From assembly GCF_023701525.1 (NCBI RefSeq), contig NZ_JAMQAW010000041.1:1-64000 (forward strand): a stretch of 64,000 bases of DNA, given 5' to 3'. Positions 41,144-51,490 of the stretch are shown one piece after another (within the stretch, counting starts at the first letter, position 1; each line of letters begins with the position of its first letter). The translations under genes and the position numbers were made by a program. This DNA is from Streptomyces albipurpureus. Its GTDB lineage: Bacteria; Actinomycetota; Actinomycetes; Streptomycetales; Streptomycetaceae. The notes under the pieces were generated by a model. The model ran no database searches, had not been told where the DNA came from, and was given only the letters and a program-made list of their open reading frames with translations.

Positions 41144-41344
41144 ATGAGTGCAGCCATAGGGGAGCTACGCACAACAGGGCGCGCACATGGGCCAGTCGAT
41201 GAGCCCGTGTACGACGGCTGCCACGATCGCCATGACCTCGCTGCGCTTGCCCCGGTCCTCGCCGTCACACGACACGGTTCCCGATACGCCCAGCGCACCG
41301 AGGGTTTCACCGGAGCGCTACGGCCCACGCGTCAGGGAGGCTGA
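41144..41344 (+). CDS. small hypothetical protein
   Basis: A 66-aa frame starting MSAAIGELRTTG, with ATG behind GGGAGCGG. It ends 2 nt before the GTG of the next gene, which suggests translational coupling. No domain is recognised and amino-acid use is only moderately gene-like, so it could also be a leader. Confidence 0.35.
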   Translation: MSAAIGELRTTGRAHGPVDEPVYDGCHDRHDLAALAPVLAVTRHGSRYAQRTEGFTGALRPTRQGG

Positions 41345-41346
41345 TC

Positions 41347-42060
41347 GTGGCGCTCACCACCGCATTGCGTGATCTTCCTCCGCACTTGCGGCTGTTGGCC
41401 TGGCCCGCGCTCAACCGCCGCGGCGCACTCACCGGAGTCACGGTGTCCACACCCAGTGGATTGGCGGCGGGCCCGGCATCCCTGGCCTGCTACAGCCGAG
41501 AGACGAGCATCGCGATCCGCCCACGGTACGAAGGTGCCGACCCCGAGTCGCTCCTGACAGCACCGGAGCACACGGACCTGTTGGCTGAACCGCTGCGGCT
41601 GGTGGGCACCCTGGCCCTGTGGGACTCAGTCGTCCGGGTGTCGGGTGTCTACGCCGGCGACATCTATCTGGCCTCGGAGCGCTCGGTGGCACGGCTGCTC
41701 CATATCGCCCATGCGGGCGAGCCCCCTACCTCGGTGGACCTCGGCGAACTGCTGGAGCAGTTGCACGCCCTGGAACTGCTCTACCGGTTCCCGGTCGCCC
41801 AGAAGTTCCGGGCCGCGCACGGCCAGGAACGCCAGTGCCGGATCAACGGCTGGGGCCAGCTGCTGTTTCGGTTGCTCAGCGGTACGCACACCGACCCCTT
41901 TGGGCTTGTCGCGGCTCGTGGGCGGCTCTCCCAGCATCTGCGCGACCATCGGAGCTCCTATCTCCGCGGAGTGCGGGCCGCTTCCGCCGCGAAGGACCAC
42001 GGCAGTACCCGTCTCTGGGACGACATCCACGCCGAGCAGCCCATTCCCGTACTGGTCTAG
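41347..42060 (+). CDS. hypothetical protein
   Basis: A 237-aa protein, predicted soluble with mixed strands and helices (RGALTGVTVSTPSGLAAGPAS, LVGTLALWDSVVRVSGVYAGD, SVARLLHIAHAGEPP). GTG at 41347 is preceded by GGGAGG 6 nt upstream. I do not recognise the family; the first half has a split-barrel or beta-sandwich look. It is convergent with the PaaX gene. Confidence 0.6.
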   Translation: MALTTALRDLPPHLRLLAWPALNRRGALTGVTVSTPSGLAAGPASLACYSRETSIAIRPRYEGADPESLLTAPEHTDLLAEPLRLVGTLALWDSVVRVSGVYAGDIYLASERSVARLLHIAHAGEPPTSVDLGELLEQLHALELLYRFPVAQKFRAAHGQERQCRINGWGQLLFRLLSGTHTDPFGLVAARGRLSQHLRDHRSSYLRGVRAASAAKDHGSTRLWDDIHAEQPIPVLV

Positions 42061-42143
42061 GGCGGCTGACCGCCCACCACCGGCGGATCGCGAGCCAAAG
42101 GCCCCTCATCACTGTCTGCGCCCAGGTGCCTGATCAGCTCAGC

Positions 42144-43069
42144 TCATCGCTCTTCCTCGGCGACGGTGTCCGTGTAGAGCTGGAAGAGTCGGGGGTGCCG
42201 GCTGCCCCCGGGGCTTCGGTCGAGAAGGGCGCTCCAGCATTCGGCGGCCAGTCGGCGGGCCTCAGCTCCCGGCCAGGGCTGAGACAGGAGTTCAGGCGGC
42301 AGAAGGGGGTCGGGTTTCATGGCCTGGCTGAAGGCTGCCGCCAGTTCGACGGCCATGGTCAACTGGTCGGTCTCGTCGATGGGCACGCCCTGCGCAAGGC
42401 GCCCCAGATGCGATTCGGCGAGGGTGGCGAGCTGTTGGTAGCGGGCCGCCAGCTCATTGAGCGGCCAGAGCGCCGCAGCCAGCCGCGTCGGCTCGCTCAG
42501 ATCGCCAATCTTGAGATCGCTGCTGGTCAGAGTGGTGAGGGCAGCCTGGATACCAAGATGCTGTGCCTGTGCCTCCACCTGTTGGTGAATGGGGTTCGCA
42601 CTCACATAGAGGCCGCCTTGGACGGCCGCGGCGCCCAACTGGAGAAGCGAGTCGCGCAGGGCGTCACGGGCGGCACGATTGGTCTCGGGAACCACAAAGG
42701 CGAAGAGGTGCCAGGTGCCGTCCCAGGGTGCCAGCCCGCGATCCTGCCGATAGGCGTAGCGGACGTAGTCGACTTCCGGGGCGATCGAGCCGGTGACGTC
42801 CGCCGTGGCATGGAGGGTCCCTTGACGTCCGCGGCCGTGCTGGGTGAACCGGCCTTCGGCGACGAGTCGTTTGACGCAGAGACGCACCTGCTGGTCGGTC
42901 ATGGTCAGGGCCGCTGCGACGGCGTAGAGCTCACCCATGGCGACCGTACCGTCGTCGCGGACCAGGGCGTGAACCAACAGCCGGGTGGGGATCTCGGGCG
43001 CCGGAGCGTGTCCACCGGGTAGGTCCCGCGCCGACTCGTTCATGAGCCCGGGTCGATGTGTTTCGGTCA

Positions 43070-43070
<1 letters not shown>
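42144..43070 (-). CDS. PaaX-like transcriptional regulator
   Basis: A 308-aa protein of the PaaX family: N-terminal winged HTH (TRLLVHALVRDDGTVAMGEL, then MTDQQVRLCVKRLVAEGRF), central PaaX domain (DYVRYAYRQDRGLAPWDGTWHLFAFVVPE, LRDSLLQLGAAAVQGGLYVSANP) and a C-terminal helical domain. PaaX members sense CoA thioesters or other ligands. The start ATG 43070 overlaps the TGA of the GNAT gene (TGATG), so the two are translated together. The ligand and targets are unknown; the divergent DUF418 gene is a candidate. Confidence 0.85.
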
Positions 43071-43915
<845 letters not shown>

Positions 43916-44031
43916 GCCGTGCCTCCTCTCACTTGCCCCCGGCCACTTCTTTCGAGTGTAATACGTACGAACTCAATACGATCGTTTTCAGTACGACCAC
44001 TCCTCTTTATGACCACTCACGGGGATACCTG
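43916..44031. promoter_or_regulatory. divergent promoter region (GNAT-PaaX / DUF418)
   Basis: An unusually AT-rich stretch for this genome (43955-44010) with repeated ACGA units (GTACGAACTCAATACGATC, then GTACGACC). It is a likely control region for both directions, with PaaX as a candidate binder. Confidence 0.5.
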
Positions 44032-45261
44032 ATGACAGCACCGACGACTGGAAAGACCCCACCGCCGACCTCACTGACCCACCGCAGTCCACGGATCATG
44101 GACATCGACGTGCTGAGGAGCTTCGCCCTCTTCGGCATCCTCATGGTCAACACCACCTACTTGGCTTCCGCCTACCAGGGCACCGGGCTGACGGACCCCG
44201 GCTTCGACTCCACCCTCGACAACGCGACCCGCTATCTGGTGGCCATCGCCTTCGAGGCGAAGTTCTACCTGCTGTTCTCCTTCCTCTTCGGCTACAGCTT
44301 CACCCTGCAAATGAAGTCAGCGGAGCGAGGAGACGCCCGTTTCACACCGCGTTTCCTCCGCCGCTGCGGGGCGTTGCTCGCGATCGGCGCTCTCCACGCG
44401 GTGGTGTTGTTCCCCGGTGACATCCTCACCACCTATGCGGTGCTGGGGCTGGTGCTGCTGGCCGCTCGCCGCACCCGGCCGCGCGCTGCGGTACGTACCG
44501 CCGTGATCCTGTTCACCGTCACGGCCGTCGGCTACCTACTGCTCGCCTGGGCACAGCAACTGGCGGGCGGCGGTGGTATCGACCCCGCTGCCGTCGGGGC
44601 CCAGGCCCAGCAGGCCACCGAGGCCCTGCGGGGGAGTCCCGGCTCGGTGATCAACGCACATCTGGAGCAGCTACCCGAGGTCGCCCTTCTGCTGATCTTC
44701 TTTCAGGCGCCCGCCGCACTGGCCGCCTTCCTCCTGGGGCTCGCGGCTGGAAAGCATGAAGTCCTGACCGACATCACCCGCCACAAGAGCTCGCTACGGC
44801 GAATCCAGTGGATCGGGTTCCCCATCGGCCTACTCGGCGGTGTGATCTACGCCCACTCGGGTCTGGAGCACCCCGGAACCGCCTACCAAATGGTCGGCCT
44901 CGGCATCGATGTGGCCACAGCTCCCCTGTTGGCCGCAGCCTACGCGGCCACCGTCCTGCGGCTCGCGGCCACCCGCCGCGGTGGGCGAGTGGCACCGGTA
45001 CTGGCGCCGGCCGGGCGGATGACCCTCACCAACTATCTGATGCAGTCGCTGGTACTCGCCCTGTTGTTCACCGGCTTGGGAACCGCCCTGGTGGGCCGGG
45101 TGCCACCACCGCTGGTCGCACTCATCGCCGTAGCGCTGTTCACGGTGCAGTTGATCGTCTGCCGCTGGTGGCTCCGACACCACCGGTACGGACCGGTCGA
45201 GTGGCTGCTCCGGGCAGCGACCAACGCGGAGTGGCCACACTGGCGACGAGCCGCCCGGTAG
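44032..45261 (+). CDS. DUF418 membrane protein
   Basis: A 409-aa membrane protein with about ten hydrophobic segments. The DUF418 signature is DIDVLRSFALFGILMVN, then FYLLFSFLFGYSFTLQM, and near the C-terminus GRMTLTNYLMQSL and RYGPVEWLLRA. Members resemble YeiB-type acyltransferase-like transporters; the function is unknown. The start at 44032 has GGGGAT upstream. It is divergent from the GNAT/PaaX pair. Confidence 0.85.
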   Translation: MTAPTTGKTPPPTSLTHRSPRIMDIDVLRSFALFGILMVNTTYLASAYQGTGLTDPGFDSTLDNATRYLVAIAFEAKFYLLFSFLFGYSFTLQMKSAERGDARFTPRFLRRCGALLAIGALHAVVLFPGDILTTYAVLGLVLLAARRTRPRAAVRTAVILFTVTAVGYLLLAWAQQLAGGGGIDPAAVGAQAQQATEALRGSPGSVINAHLEQLPEVALLLIFFQAPAALAAFLLGLAAGKHEVLTDITRHKSSLRRIQWIGFPIGLLGGVIYAHSGLEHPGTAYQMVGLGIDVATAPLLAAAYAATVLRLAATRRGGRVAPVLAPAGRMTLTNYLMQSLVLALLFTGLGTALVGRVPPPLVALIAVALFTVQLIVCRWWLRHHRYGPVEWLLRAATNAEWPHWRRAAR

Positions 45262-45407
45262 TTGGCGACTCGCCCTGGGCGTGGCCACTTTCACAAGGCG
45301 CGATCTCCAAGACCCAACACCCCACCGGGAACTTCCGCACCACCCCGAACGACCAACTCAGCACGGGAAGAGAGTGGTACGCGTACCAACTGATGGAGGT
45401 CCCAGCC

Positions 45408-46151
45408 GTGGCATCGATCAACCGTCGAGGCGCATTGGTGACAGCAGCCGGAGCCGGGGCGGGGGTGGCTCTGGGCTCCGTGGACGCGGCTGCCCGCGAG
45501 GCCCAGCCGCGGTGGAGCGCCAAGCGTCCCCTCAGGGTGCACCTCGTCGCATTCGACGGAGTGGAGGAGCTTGACCTCTTCGGACCGCTCGAAGTCCTCG
45601 CGGGCGCCGCGGCCATGGGCCACCCCGTCACCGTACGTCTTGTCACCAGCGGGCAGCCGGGCCGAGTGACCTGCGGCTTCGGTACGGAGGTGGCTGTGCC
45701 CGGCGCCTGGGAACCGCGGGCGGCGGATGTGGTGGTCGTGCCCGGCGGCGGGTTTCGGCAGCGGGACGGCGCCGGTATCTGGGCCGAAATCAACAAGGGC
45801 GTCCTCCTCCAGGCGCTGCGCCGGGCATCGGCCCGCCCCTCACTGACCCTGGTGGGAGTGTGCACGGGAGTGATCGTGCTGCACTCCGCCGGTCTGATCG
45901 GCGCCCGCCCCTGCACCACCCATCAAGGCGCCAAGCCCTATCTGCGGGGCGAGGGGGCCGATGTGCGCGACGTACGGGTGGTCGACGACGGGAATCTGGT
46001 CTGCGCGGGCGGTGTCAGTTCGGGGATCGACGCGGCGCTGTGGTTGCTGGAACGGGAGATCGGCTCGAAGGCGGCAGCGGACGTCGAGTATCTGCTGGAG
46101 TTCGAGCGCAGGGGCACCGCTCTCCGTACCGGACGCGTCGACAACGCCTAG
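45408..46151 (+). CDS. DJ-1/PfpI family protein with a Tat signal
   Basis: A 247-aa protein. The start has INRRGALVTAAGAGAGVALG, a twin-arginine-like export signal. The body is a DJ-1/PfpI (class I glutamine amidotransferase-like) domain: VHLVAFDGVEELDLFGPLEVL, VVVPGGG, the nucleophile Cys in VGVCTGVIVLHSAGL, and a His in TTHQGA. Exported members of this family are less common than regulators with AraC HTH domains, which are absent here. GTG at 45408 follows GGAGG by 8 nt. Confidence 0.82.
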   Translation: MASINRRGALVTAAGAGAGVALGSVDAAAREAQPRWSAKRPLRVHLVAFDGVEELDLFGPLEVLAGAAAMGHPVTVRLVTSGQPGRVTCGFGTEVAVPGAWEPRAADVVVVPGGGFRQRDGAGIWAEINKGVLLQALRRASARPSLTLVGVCTGVIVLHSAGLIGARPCTTHQGAKPYLRGEGADVRDVRVVDDGNLVCAGGVSSGIDAALWLLEREIGSKAAADVEYLLEFERRGTALRTGRVDNA

Positions 46152-46355
46152 GTCATGGGTGGGCGGCACACCGGGAGCGAGACCCCGAGCGCCCCGGGCG
46201 TGAGGCACACTCCTCTGTCCGGGACCGGCCGGGCAGATGGTCCGGCCGGACCACCCGAACGGCCCAGAGAACGTGCGGCGACCGTCCGCCACTCCTTGAC
46301 TGAAGCGTGCGACTCCAGGAGAGGAGTGGCCCTGGCACAGTGAACGGAGCCGACC

Positions 46356-46745
46356 GTGGATGACTATCCCCTGCTCAACCTGTTCTGGACCATGCTCTGG
46401 TTCTTCCTCTGGATCATGTGGCTCTTCCTTCTCTTCAAGGTCGTCGGCGATATCTTCCGCGATCATGAGTTGAGCGGCTGGGCCAAGGCCGGCTGGATCA
46501 TCGTGGTGATCCTGCTGCCGTATGTCGGCGTGCTGATCTATGTGATCGTCCGGGGCAAGTCCATGGGCAGACGCGATGTCCAGGCCGCTCAGGACCGCGA
46601 GGCCGCCTTCAAGGCGTACATCCGTGAGACCGCGGGTCCCGGCGGTGGCGGTGTGCATGAACTGGCCAAGCTGGCGGAGCTGAAGGAGAAGGGCGTCATC
46701 ACCGAAGACGACTTCCAGAAGGCCAAGGAGAAGCTGCTCACCTGA
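46356..46745 (+). CDS. PLDc_N and SHOCT-domain membrane protein
   Basis: A 129-aa protein with two membrane segments (LFWTMLWFFLWIMWLFLLFK and WAKAGWIIVVILLPYVGVLIY), the PLDc_N pattern, and a C-terminal SHOCT domain (ELAKLAELKEKGVITEDDFQKAKEKLL). Function unknown; such proteins are widespread in actinomycetes. The start is GTG at 46356. Confidence 0.88.
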   Translation: MDDYPLLNLFWTMLWFFLWIMWLFLLFKVVGDIFRDHELSGWAKAGWIIVVILLPYVGVLIYVIVRGKSMGRRDVQAAQDREAAFKAYIRETAGPGGGGVHELAKLAELKEKGVITEDDFQKAKEKLLT

Positions 46746-47030
46746 TCGCCTTCATGTCCCGAACCGTTCTCCCAGCGGTTCCTCAGTCACCCCCGTGGTG
46801 TCCACCCCTGGCACGCGAACTCCGCCATCGCCCACATCGCCCGTCAGCAGAACAGCAGAACGCCGTGCGCGCTTCGCTCGATCGCGCACGGCTCGCTGGA
46901 ACGGCTGTGAACCGCCACGGCCGTGAACCGCGGCCTTCGCGATCCCGACGGGCGTGATCCAACGCCGTGGTACCAACACCGTGGTACCAGCGCCCGCGCG
47001 GTTCCGGGGGCTGAGCGCAGATGGCTGGGC
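46746..47030. other. intergenic region
   Basis: Contains two copies of CGTGGTACCA (46967-46986) and imperfect repeats of GGAACGGCTGTGAACCG. No gene is seen. Confidence 0.4.
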
Positions 47031-47459
47031 TCAGATGATCGTGAGTGCCGCTGCCGCGATGTAGACGAGCTGGAAGGCGCTTCGGGGGCCGATCGGATCG
47101 CCCTGGGCCACCTTCCTCCGGGCGGCGGAGACATTGGCCGGCCACAACGCGATCAGCAGAAGGATGATGCCGACGGCAGCCCAGGTGGAGGTCGCGGGGA
47201 TCAGCAGTCCGATCGCCCCGGCGATCTCCAGCACGCCCGTGAGGCTCACCAGAAGATCCGGCCGCGGCAGCGACGGCGGAACCATCTCGACGATCTCGGG
47301 GCGAAGCCTGGGATGGAAGTGGGCGACCGCGGTGAAGAGGAGCATCACCGCCAGCCCCACCTTGAGCGCCGCCTGCCAGTTGTCGAGCGCGTCCACCCCG
47401 ATCCAGCCAAGCACCCGGGCCACGACGAACCCCACAACGAGGGCGACAAAGGGCTCCAT
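47031..47459 (-). CDS. DoxX-like membrane protein
   Basis: A 142-aa protein with four hydrophobic segments: LVVGFVVARVLGWIGV, KVGLAVMLLFTAVAHF, SLTGVLEIAGAIGLLIP and AAVGIILLLIALWPANV. The motif LEIAGAIGLLIP and the final LWPANV fit the DoxX-like family of quinone or thiol-related membrane proteins. It is transcribed away from the conflict operon. Confidence 0.85.
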   Translation of the reverse strand: MEPFVALVVGFVVARVLGWIGVDALDNWQAALKVGLAVMLLFTAVAHFHPRLRPEIVEMVPPSLPRPDLLVSLTGVLEIAGAIGLLIPATSTWAAVGIILLLIALWPANVSAARRKVAQGDPIGPRSAFQLVYIAAAALTII

Positions 47460-47956
47460 GGTTGCCTCCAGCGGTTGGGGACGGTCGCGGCGGCAAGGCC
47501 GCGTAGGTGACCCACCCGCGAACCCACCGCCTGTCCCACTGGATCACCCGCCCCGCCCCACGGCACTTCCAGCGCCAGCCCCCACCGCCAGACGGGCTAC
47601 CTTCCCCACCCACTCGGTCTCCCGCGACCTCGCGCCCACGCCCTTCCACCCGTGGTGCCAGCGGAACCGAACGCCACCAGCTCCCTGACCGAGCCCCGCT
47701 CAGGCCGAGTGCTCAGCGGGATGGACAGGGCGGGCCCGGCGACCCGCTTCGTACGCTTCGTCATCGGAGTCCGCCGCGCCCAACTGACGGCGAGTGGGTC
47801 CCCATCCGAGCGCGACGCAACCCCGAGCTCGCAACCTGGGCGGACCTGACCGCCCAGTGCCGCCCCGCCCTGGGCGCCCCAACCGTCGAGGGGGTCCATG
47901 GCCCTAGCCTGGGGAACTTCGACAGCGTCGCCCAACGCGCGGCGACAAGGGGGAAC
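47460..47956. other. promoter region of the conflict operon
   Basis: About 500 nt between divergent genes. No well-supported gene; an in-frame N-terminal extension of the next gene through this region is rich in Arg and Pro and lacks a plausible start, so it is taken as non-coding. Confidence 0.45.
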
Positions 47957-49198
47957 ATGCTGGCCGCTCGACGCATTCTGACCCTCGCGGGGAGTACCGC
48001 GGTACTCGGTGGGCTCATCGTGGCAGCCGTGCGCACCGCACTCCCCGCGGTGCTTGTCGCCACACCCATCGTCGGCGCGCTCTGGTTGCTGGTCCTGGTG
48101 GACTGCGGGTATCGCGTCGGGCGGGAGCGGGCACACCGCCGCCGCCGTACCCGCCGAGGGCAGCATGCTGCCTGGACGCCCGACCCCCACGTGCGGACGC
48201 CCATCACCTACCCGGGAATCCTGCGGCGTCCCCCCGGTGGTGACCCAGTGGATCGGCAGGGCGACTTCCGCGCGTTCGGCATCCGGCTCGCCGTCCTCCC
48301 GGCGCTCGCGGTGCTGTTCCTCACCGTCCAGATTCTGTTCCTCCGGGACAGCGAGGCGCTGGCAGTCGGTTTCGTCCTCGCCGAATGCCTTCTCCTGGCC
48401 GTCATGGTCTGGACGGTCTGGAAGGGTCAGGACCCCTCTCGGCCCTGGGTGGTCAATCGGGTGCGGGGAGAGCTCTTCCGTCGTGAGATGTATCTGCTGC
48501 TGGTCGGCGTCGGACCCTATCTCGGGTTGGGCGCCCAGAACGCTCAGCAGGTACGCGACGCCCGGTTGGACCTGCTCAGCACCGCGGGTCTCCCCCAACT
48601 CGATGATCTGGGACGCTTCACCGAGCGGACCGCTCAGGGAGCCGAGCGCCACTGGCAGGACGAGGTCTGGCGCCGCGGAACCCAGCAGTTGTCCGACCCC
48701 ACCGATGCCACCGAGCGCATGCGGACCTATCTGGACTACCGCATACAACGGCAGGCCCTGTTCATGGAACTCGCGGGCGAGAAGTGCGAACGTACCGAGG
48801 AGTCCCTGGGCAGGGTCGCCAAGGGCATGGTGATCCTGGGCATCGCGATCGCCCTCCCCTACGCCGGACTGCTGTTGCTCGGCCGGGGCGGCGACGGACC
48901 GTCGACCGCCGCGTCGATCGTGGCGCTGCTCGCGGCGTGCGCTCCCCCGCTGTGCGGTGCCGTGTCGGCCGTCCAGAACCTTTTCGCGGCCCAGCGGTTG
49001 GCGCTCTCCTACCAGGAGACCCGGCAGGAACTGCGAGGGCATGAGAACACCCTGCGTACGCTGCTGGCCCAGCCGCTCACTCCCGATGCCTTCCTCTCGT
49101 TCCAGGCACTGGCCGTGCGGGTGGAGTCGACTCTCGCCGAGGAGTTGAGGCGCTGGCGGATCATCGTCGCCAGGCCCGAGTTCGACGCCGGATTGTGA
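47957..49198 (+). CDS. SLATT/DUF4231-like membrane protein of the conflict operon
   Basis: A 413-aa protein with an N-terminal pair of membrane helices (ILTLAGSTAVLGGLIVAA and VLVATPIVGALWLLVLV), another pair (LAVLPALAVLFLTVQILFL), a central helical region with TYLDYRIQRQALFMELAGEK, and a last pair (MVILGIAIALPYAGLLLLG and SIVALLAACAPPLCGAV). The paired helices with following RI..Q..FF-type segments resemble SLATT/DUF4231 pore-forming effectors of nucleotide-signalled conflict systems. ATG 47957 has AAGGGGG 4 nt upstream; the start is uncertain. The TIR gene follows 43 nt later. Confidence 0.6.
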   Translation: MLAARRILTLAGSTAVLGGLIVAAVRTALPAVLVATPIVGALWLLVLVDCGYRVGRERAHRRRRTRRGQHAAWTPDPHVRTPITYPGILRRPPGGDPVDRQGDFRAFGIRLAVLPALAVLFLTVQILFLRDSEALAVGFVLAECLLLAVMVWTVWKGQDPSRPWVVNRVRGELFRREMYLLLVGVGPYLGLGAQNAQQVRDARLDLLSTAGLPQLDDLGRFTERTAQGAERHWQDEVWRRGTQQLSDPTDATERMRTYLDYRIQRQALFMELAGEKCERTEESLGRVAKGMVILGIAIALPYAGLLLLGRGGDGPSTAASIVALLAACAPPLCGAVSAVQNLFAAQRLALSYQETRQELRGHENTLRTLLAQPLTPDAFLSFQALAVRVESTLAEELRRWRIIVARPEFDAGL

Positions 49199-49241
49199 GA
49201 CTGCCCTCCGCGGCGCAGGACGATAGATCACAATCAGAGGC

Positions 49242-50504
49242 GTGAGGGACGTCTTCATCAGCCACAGCGCACGCGGTGATGACTTCGCGATGACCGTGAT
49301 GCAAACGCTGAGGACGCGGCTCGCGGAGAAGGAGTTCAATCCGCTGGTGGACCAGGAGGACATTCCGCCCGGTCAGAAGTGGAGGCCTCATGTCATCGAC
49401 TGGCTCGCCCGCTGCCGGGCGGCCATCGTCCTGATCAACAAGAAGGCCCTGGAGTCCGACTGGGTGCGCCGTGAGGTCAATATCCTGATGTGGCGCGAGG
49501 CTCTGGGCGCGGAGCTGACCGTGGTCCCGGTGCTCCTGGACGACCTGCCATCCGACGCGGTCGAGGGCGCGGGGATGTCGGAACTTCGGATCATCCAGTT
49601 CGCCCGCACCCCTCGCGGTGCGCCGCAGGACGCGGAGAGCATCGCAGATTTGGTGCTGAAGCAGTTCGCTGACCTGCCCAAGGCACCGCCCGCTGGGGAC
49701 CCGATGGCCCGTTGGCTCGGCAGGCTGCAGCTGTTCCTCTCCGAGGCCCAGCGCTCCACACTGCTCATCAAGGCCGCAGAGGCCCTGGAACTTGAAGACA
49801 AGTACGTGGCCCATGTCACCGCCCAGCAGGGCGGTTGCCTCTTTCTCGCCCATCAGTTCCTGGTGGCCCCACCCGACCGGATGGAACGGGCCCTCGATGA
49901 GTTGGCGCCCGCGCTGTCCCACCACACCCTGCGCCAGTTGACCGGCGCGCTCAAGGCGACTTGGGTGAACGAGGAGGCGGCCCGCAAGTTGCTGCCCGCT
50001 CCCAAGAAGCCGCCATGGGAGATGACCGCCCTCCTCAACTCCTTCAAACCCGGTACCGCGGAGCAGTACATACGGCGAGCGACCTGCAATGCCACCCTGG
50101 GCTACGAGGTGAAATCAGCCGGCGTGCCGATCGGCGAGGATCGCATCGGGGAGCGCCAACGGGACTGGGAGCGGGACGTCTGGGTGGAGTTCTTCGACGC
50201 CCCCAATGAAGAGGACCGGATCCTTCCGAGCGATCTCCTCGACCGCACCCACTACTTCATCATCGATGAAACCGGCCCACCCGACTCTGACTTCGTGGCA
50301 GCGGTACACCGGCTCCACAGCGCCTTCTCCTGGTTGATCGTTTTGGTGACGACCGGCAAGGACCTGCCGACTCCGGAGGTTCAGGCCGCCTTCAACAAAC
50401 CGATCCTGCTGGAACCCGCCCTCACCGCGGACAACGAGCTGGTCGCCAGACTTCGCAGCGACCGTCTCGACAAGATGCCCGACCGTCACTCCGGCAAGTA
50501 CTAG
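49242..50504 (+). CDS. TIR-domain protein
   Basis: A 420-aa protein. Residues 1-125 form a TIR domain: RDVFISHSARGDDFAM, DQEDIPPGQKWRPHVIDWLARCRAAIVL and KALESDWVRREVNIL, where E78 sits at the usual place of the catalytic NADase Glu. The rest is a helical segment and a C-terminal alpha/beta part of unknown type (WVEFFDAPNEEDRIL, HYFIIDETGP). Bacterial TIR proteins deplete NAD or produce signal nucleotides during infection. GTG 49242 follows AGAGG. It is the second gene of the operon with the MoxR, vWA and CHAT genes. Confidence 0.88.
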   Translation: MRDVFISHSARGDDFAMTVMQTLRTRLAEKEFNPLVDQEDIPPGQKWRPHVIDWLARCRAAIVLINKKALESDWVRREVNILMWREALGAELTVVPVLLDDLPSDAVEGAGMSELRIIQFARTPRGAPQDAESIADLVLKQFADLPKAPPAGDPMARWLGRLQLFLSEAQRSTLLIKAAEALELEDKYVAHVTAQQGGCLFLAHQFLVAPPDRMERALDELAPALSHHTLRQLTGALKATWVNEEAARKLLPAPKKPPWEMTALLNSFKPGTAEQYIRRATCNATLGYEVKSAGVPIGEDRIGERQRDWERDVWVEFFDAPNEEDRILPSDLLDRTHYFIIDETGPPDSDFVAAVHRLHSAFSWLIVLVTTGKDLPTPEVQAAFNKPILLEPALTADNELVARLRSDRLDKMPDRHSGKY

Positions 50505-50562
50505 CCGAGCGGATCACCACCGCACGAGATCCGTCCCCTACCGCCATCTACGAGGAGCTCCC

Positions 50563-51486
50563 GTGGCCCACCCCGTCTCCCACGGTCCCGACCCCAGGGA
50601 CGGTCGGGTCTACGACATGTCGAAGGACCTCGGGCTGGCCATCAAGGTGGCGCTGGCGACCAATCGGCCCCTCCTGCTGAGCGGGGACCCCGGATCGGGA
50701 AAGTCCTCACTGGCTCCGTACTACGCCCGTGAGAACGGCATGCGGTACTACGAGCATGTGGTGACCTCCCGTACGCAGGCGACCGATCTGCTGTGGACCT
50801 TCGACAGTGTGCGACGGCTGGCCGACGCCCAAGCACACCGCTCCCATCTCCATGACGCCGAATACGTCCAACCCGGGGTGCTGTGGTGGTCGCTCGCCCC
50901 CGAGTCAGCCCACAGCCGCGGTGGGATGCTGCGGCCGTCCCACCGACACGACCCGTTGGACCGGTTCTACAAGGAGCACCAGGCCAAGGGCGCTGTCGTC
51001 CTGATCGACGAGATCGACAAGGCAGATCCGGACGTACCGAACAGTCTGCTGGTGCCCCTGGGTTCGCAGGAGTTCACGGTGGCCGAGACCCGGACCACGG
51101 TCTGCCGCGAACCCCATGTCAGCGACCATCTGATCGTGGTGACCACCAACGGGGAACGCGAGTTGCCGCAGGCGTTCCTCCGCCGCTGCGTCACCTTCAC
51201 ACTGCCCTCTCCGACCCATGAGAGCCTGCTGCGGATCGCGGAGTTGCACCTCCGTTTCGAAGGCGTGAAGTGGGACGGGCGCACCCGCGAGTTGGCCGAT
51301 GTGCTGGCCGATGAGCTGATGGCCGCCCGGCAGGGCCCCGACGCCCAGCGCAACCGGCTGCCCAGCACCGCCGAGTATCTGGACGCCCTGCGCGCCTGCC
51401 GCGCGCTGCGGGTCCGCCCCGGGGAGCCGGACTGGGAGCTCATCCGCACCCTCACCCTCGCCAAGTCGGCTCAGCAGGACCGGTGA
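50563..51486 (+). CDS. MoxR-type AAA ATPase
   Basis: A 307-aa AAA+ ATPase with Walker A GDPGSGKSSL (41-50), Walker B VVLIDEIDKAD with D149 and E150, sensor 1 LIVVTTNGERELPQAFLRRC and the MoxR-like ending IAELHLRF. MoxR proteins act with vWA proteins as metal- or cofactor-insertion chaperones and, in conflict systems, as the regulatory ATPase. GTG 50563 follows GAGGAG. It is encoded between the TIR and the vWA-like genes. Confidence 0.92.
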   Translation: MAHPVSHGPDPRDGRVYDMSKDLGLAIKVALATNRPLLLSGDPGSGKSSLAPYYARENGMRYYEHVVTSRTQATDLLWTFDSVRRLADAQAHRSHLHDAEYVQPGVLWWSLAPESAHSRGGMLRPSHRHDPLDRFYKEHQAKGAVVLIDEIDKADPDVPNSLLVPLGSQEFTVAETRTTVCREPHVSDHLIVVTTNGERELPQAFLRRCVTFTLPSPTHESLLRIAELHLRFEGVKWDGRTRELADVLADELMAARQGPDAQRNRLPSTAEYLDALRACRALRVRPGEPDWELIRTLTLAKSAQQDR

Positions 51487-51490
51487 TGTG

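Noticed and set aside
41619..43022. 467-codon open frame on the + strand
   Set aside because: Overlaps the 237-aa gene in another frame and the PaaX gene on the other strand.
47507..47956. N-terminal extension of the SLATT-like protein
   Set aside because: Arg/Pro-rich, without hydrophobic or conserved features; the ATG at 47957 has a ribosome site.
47597..49363. 588-codon open frame on the minus strand
   Set aside because: Shadow of the SLATT-like and TIR genes.
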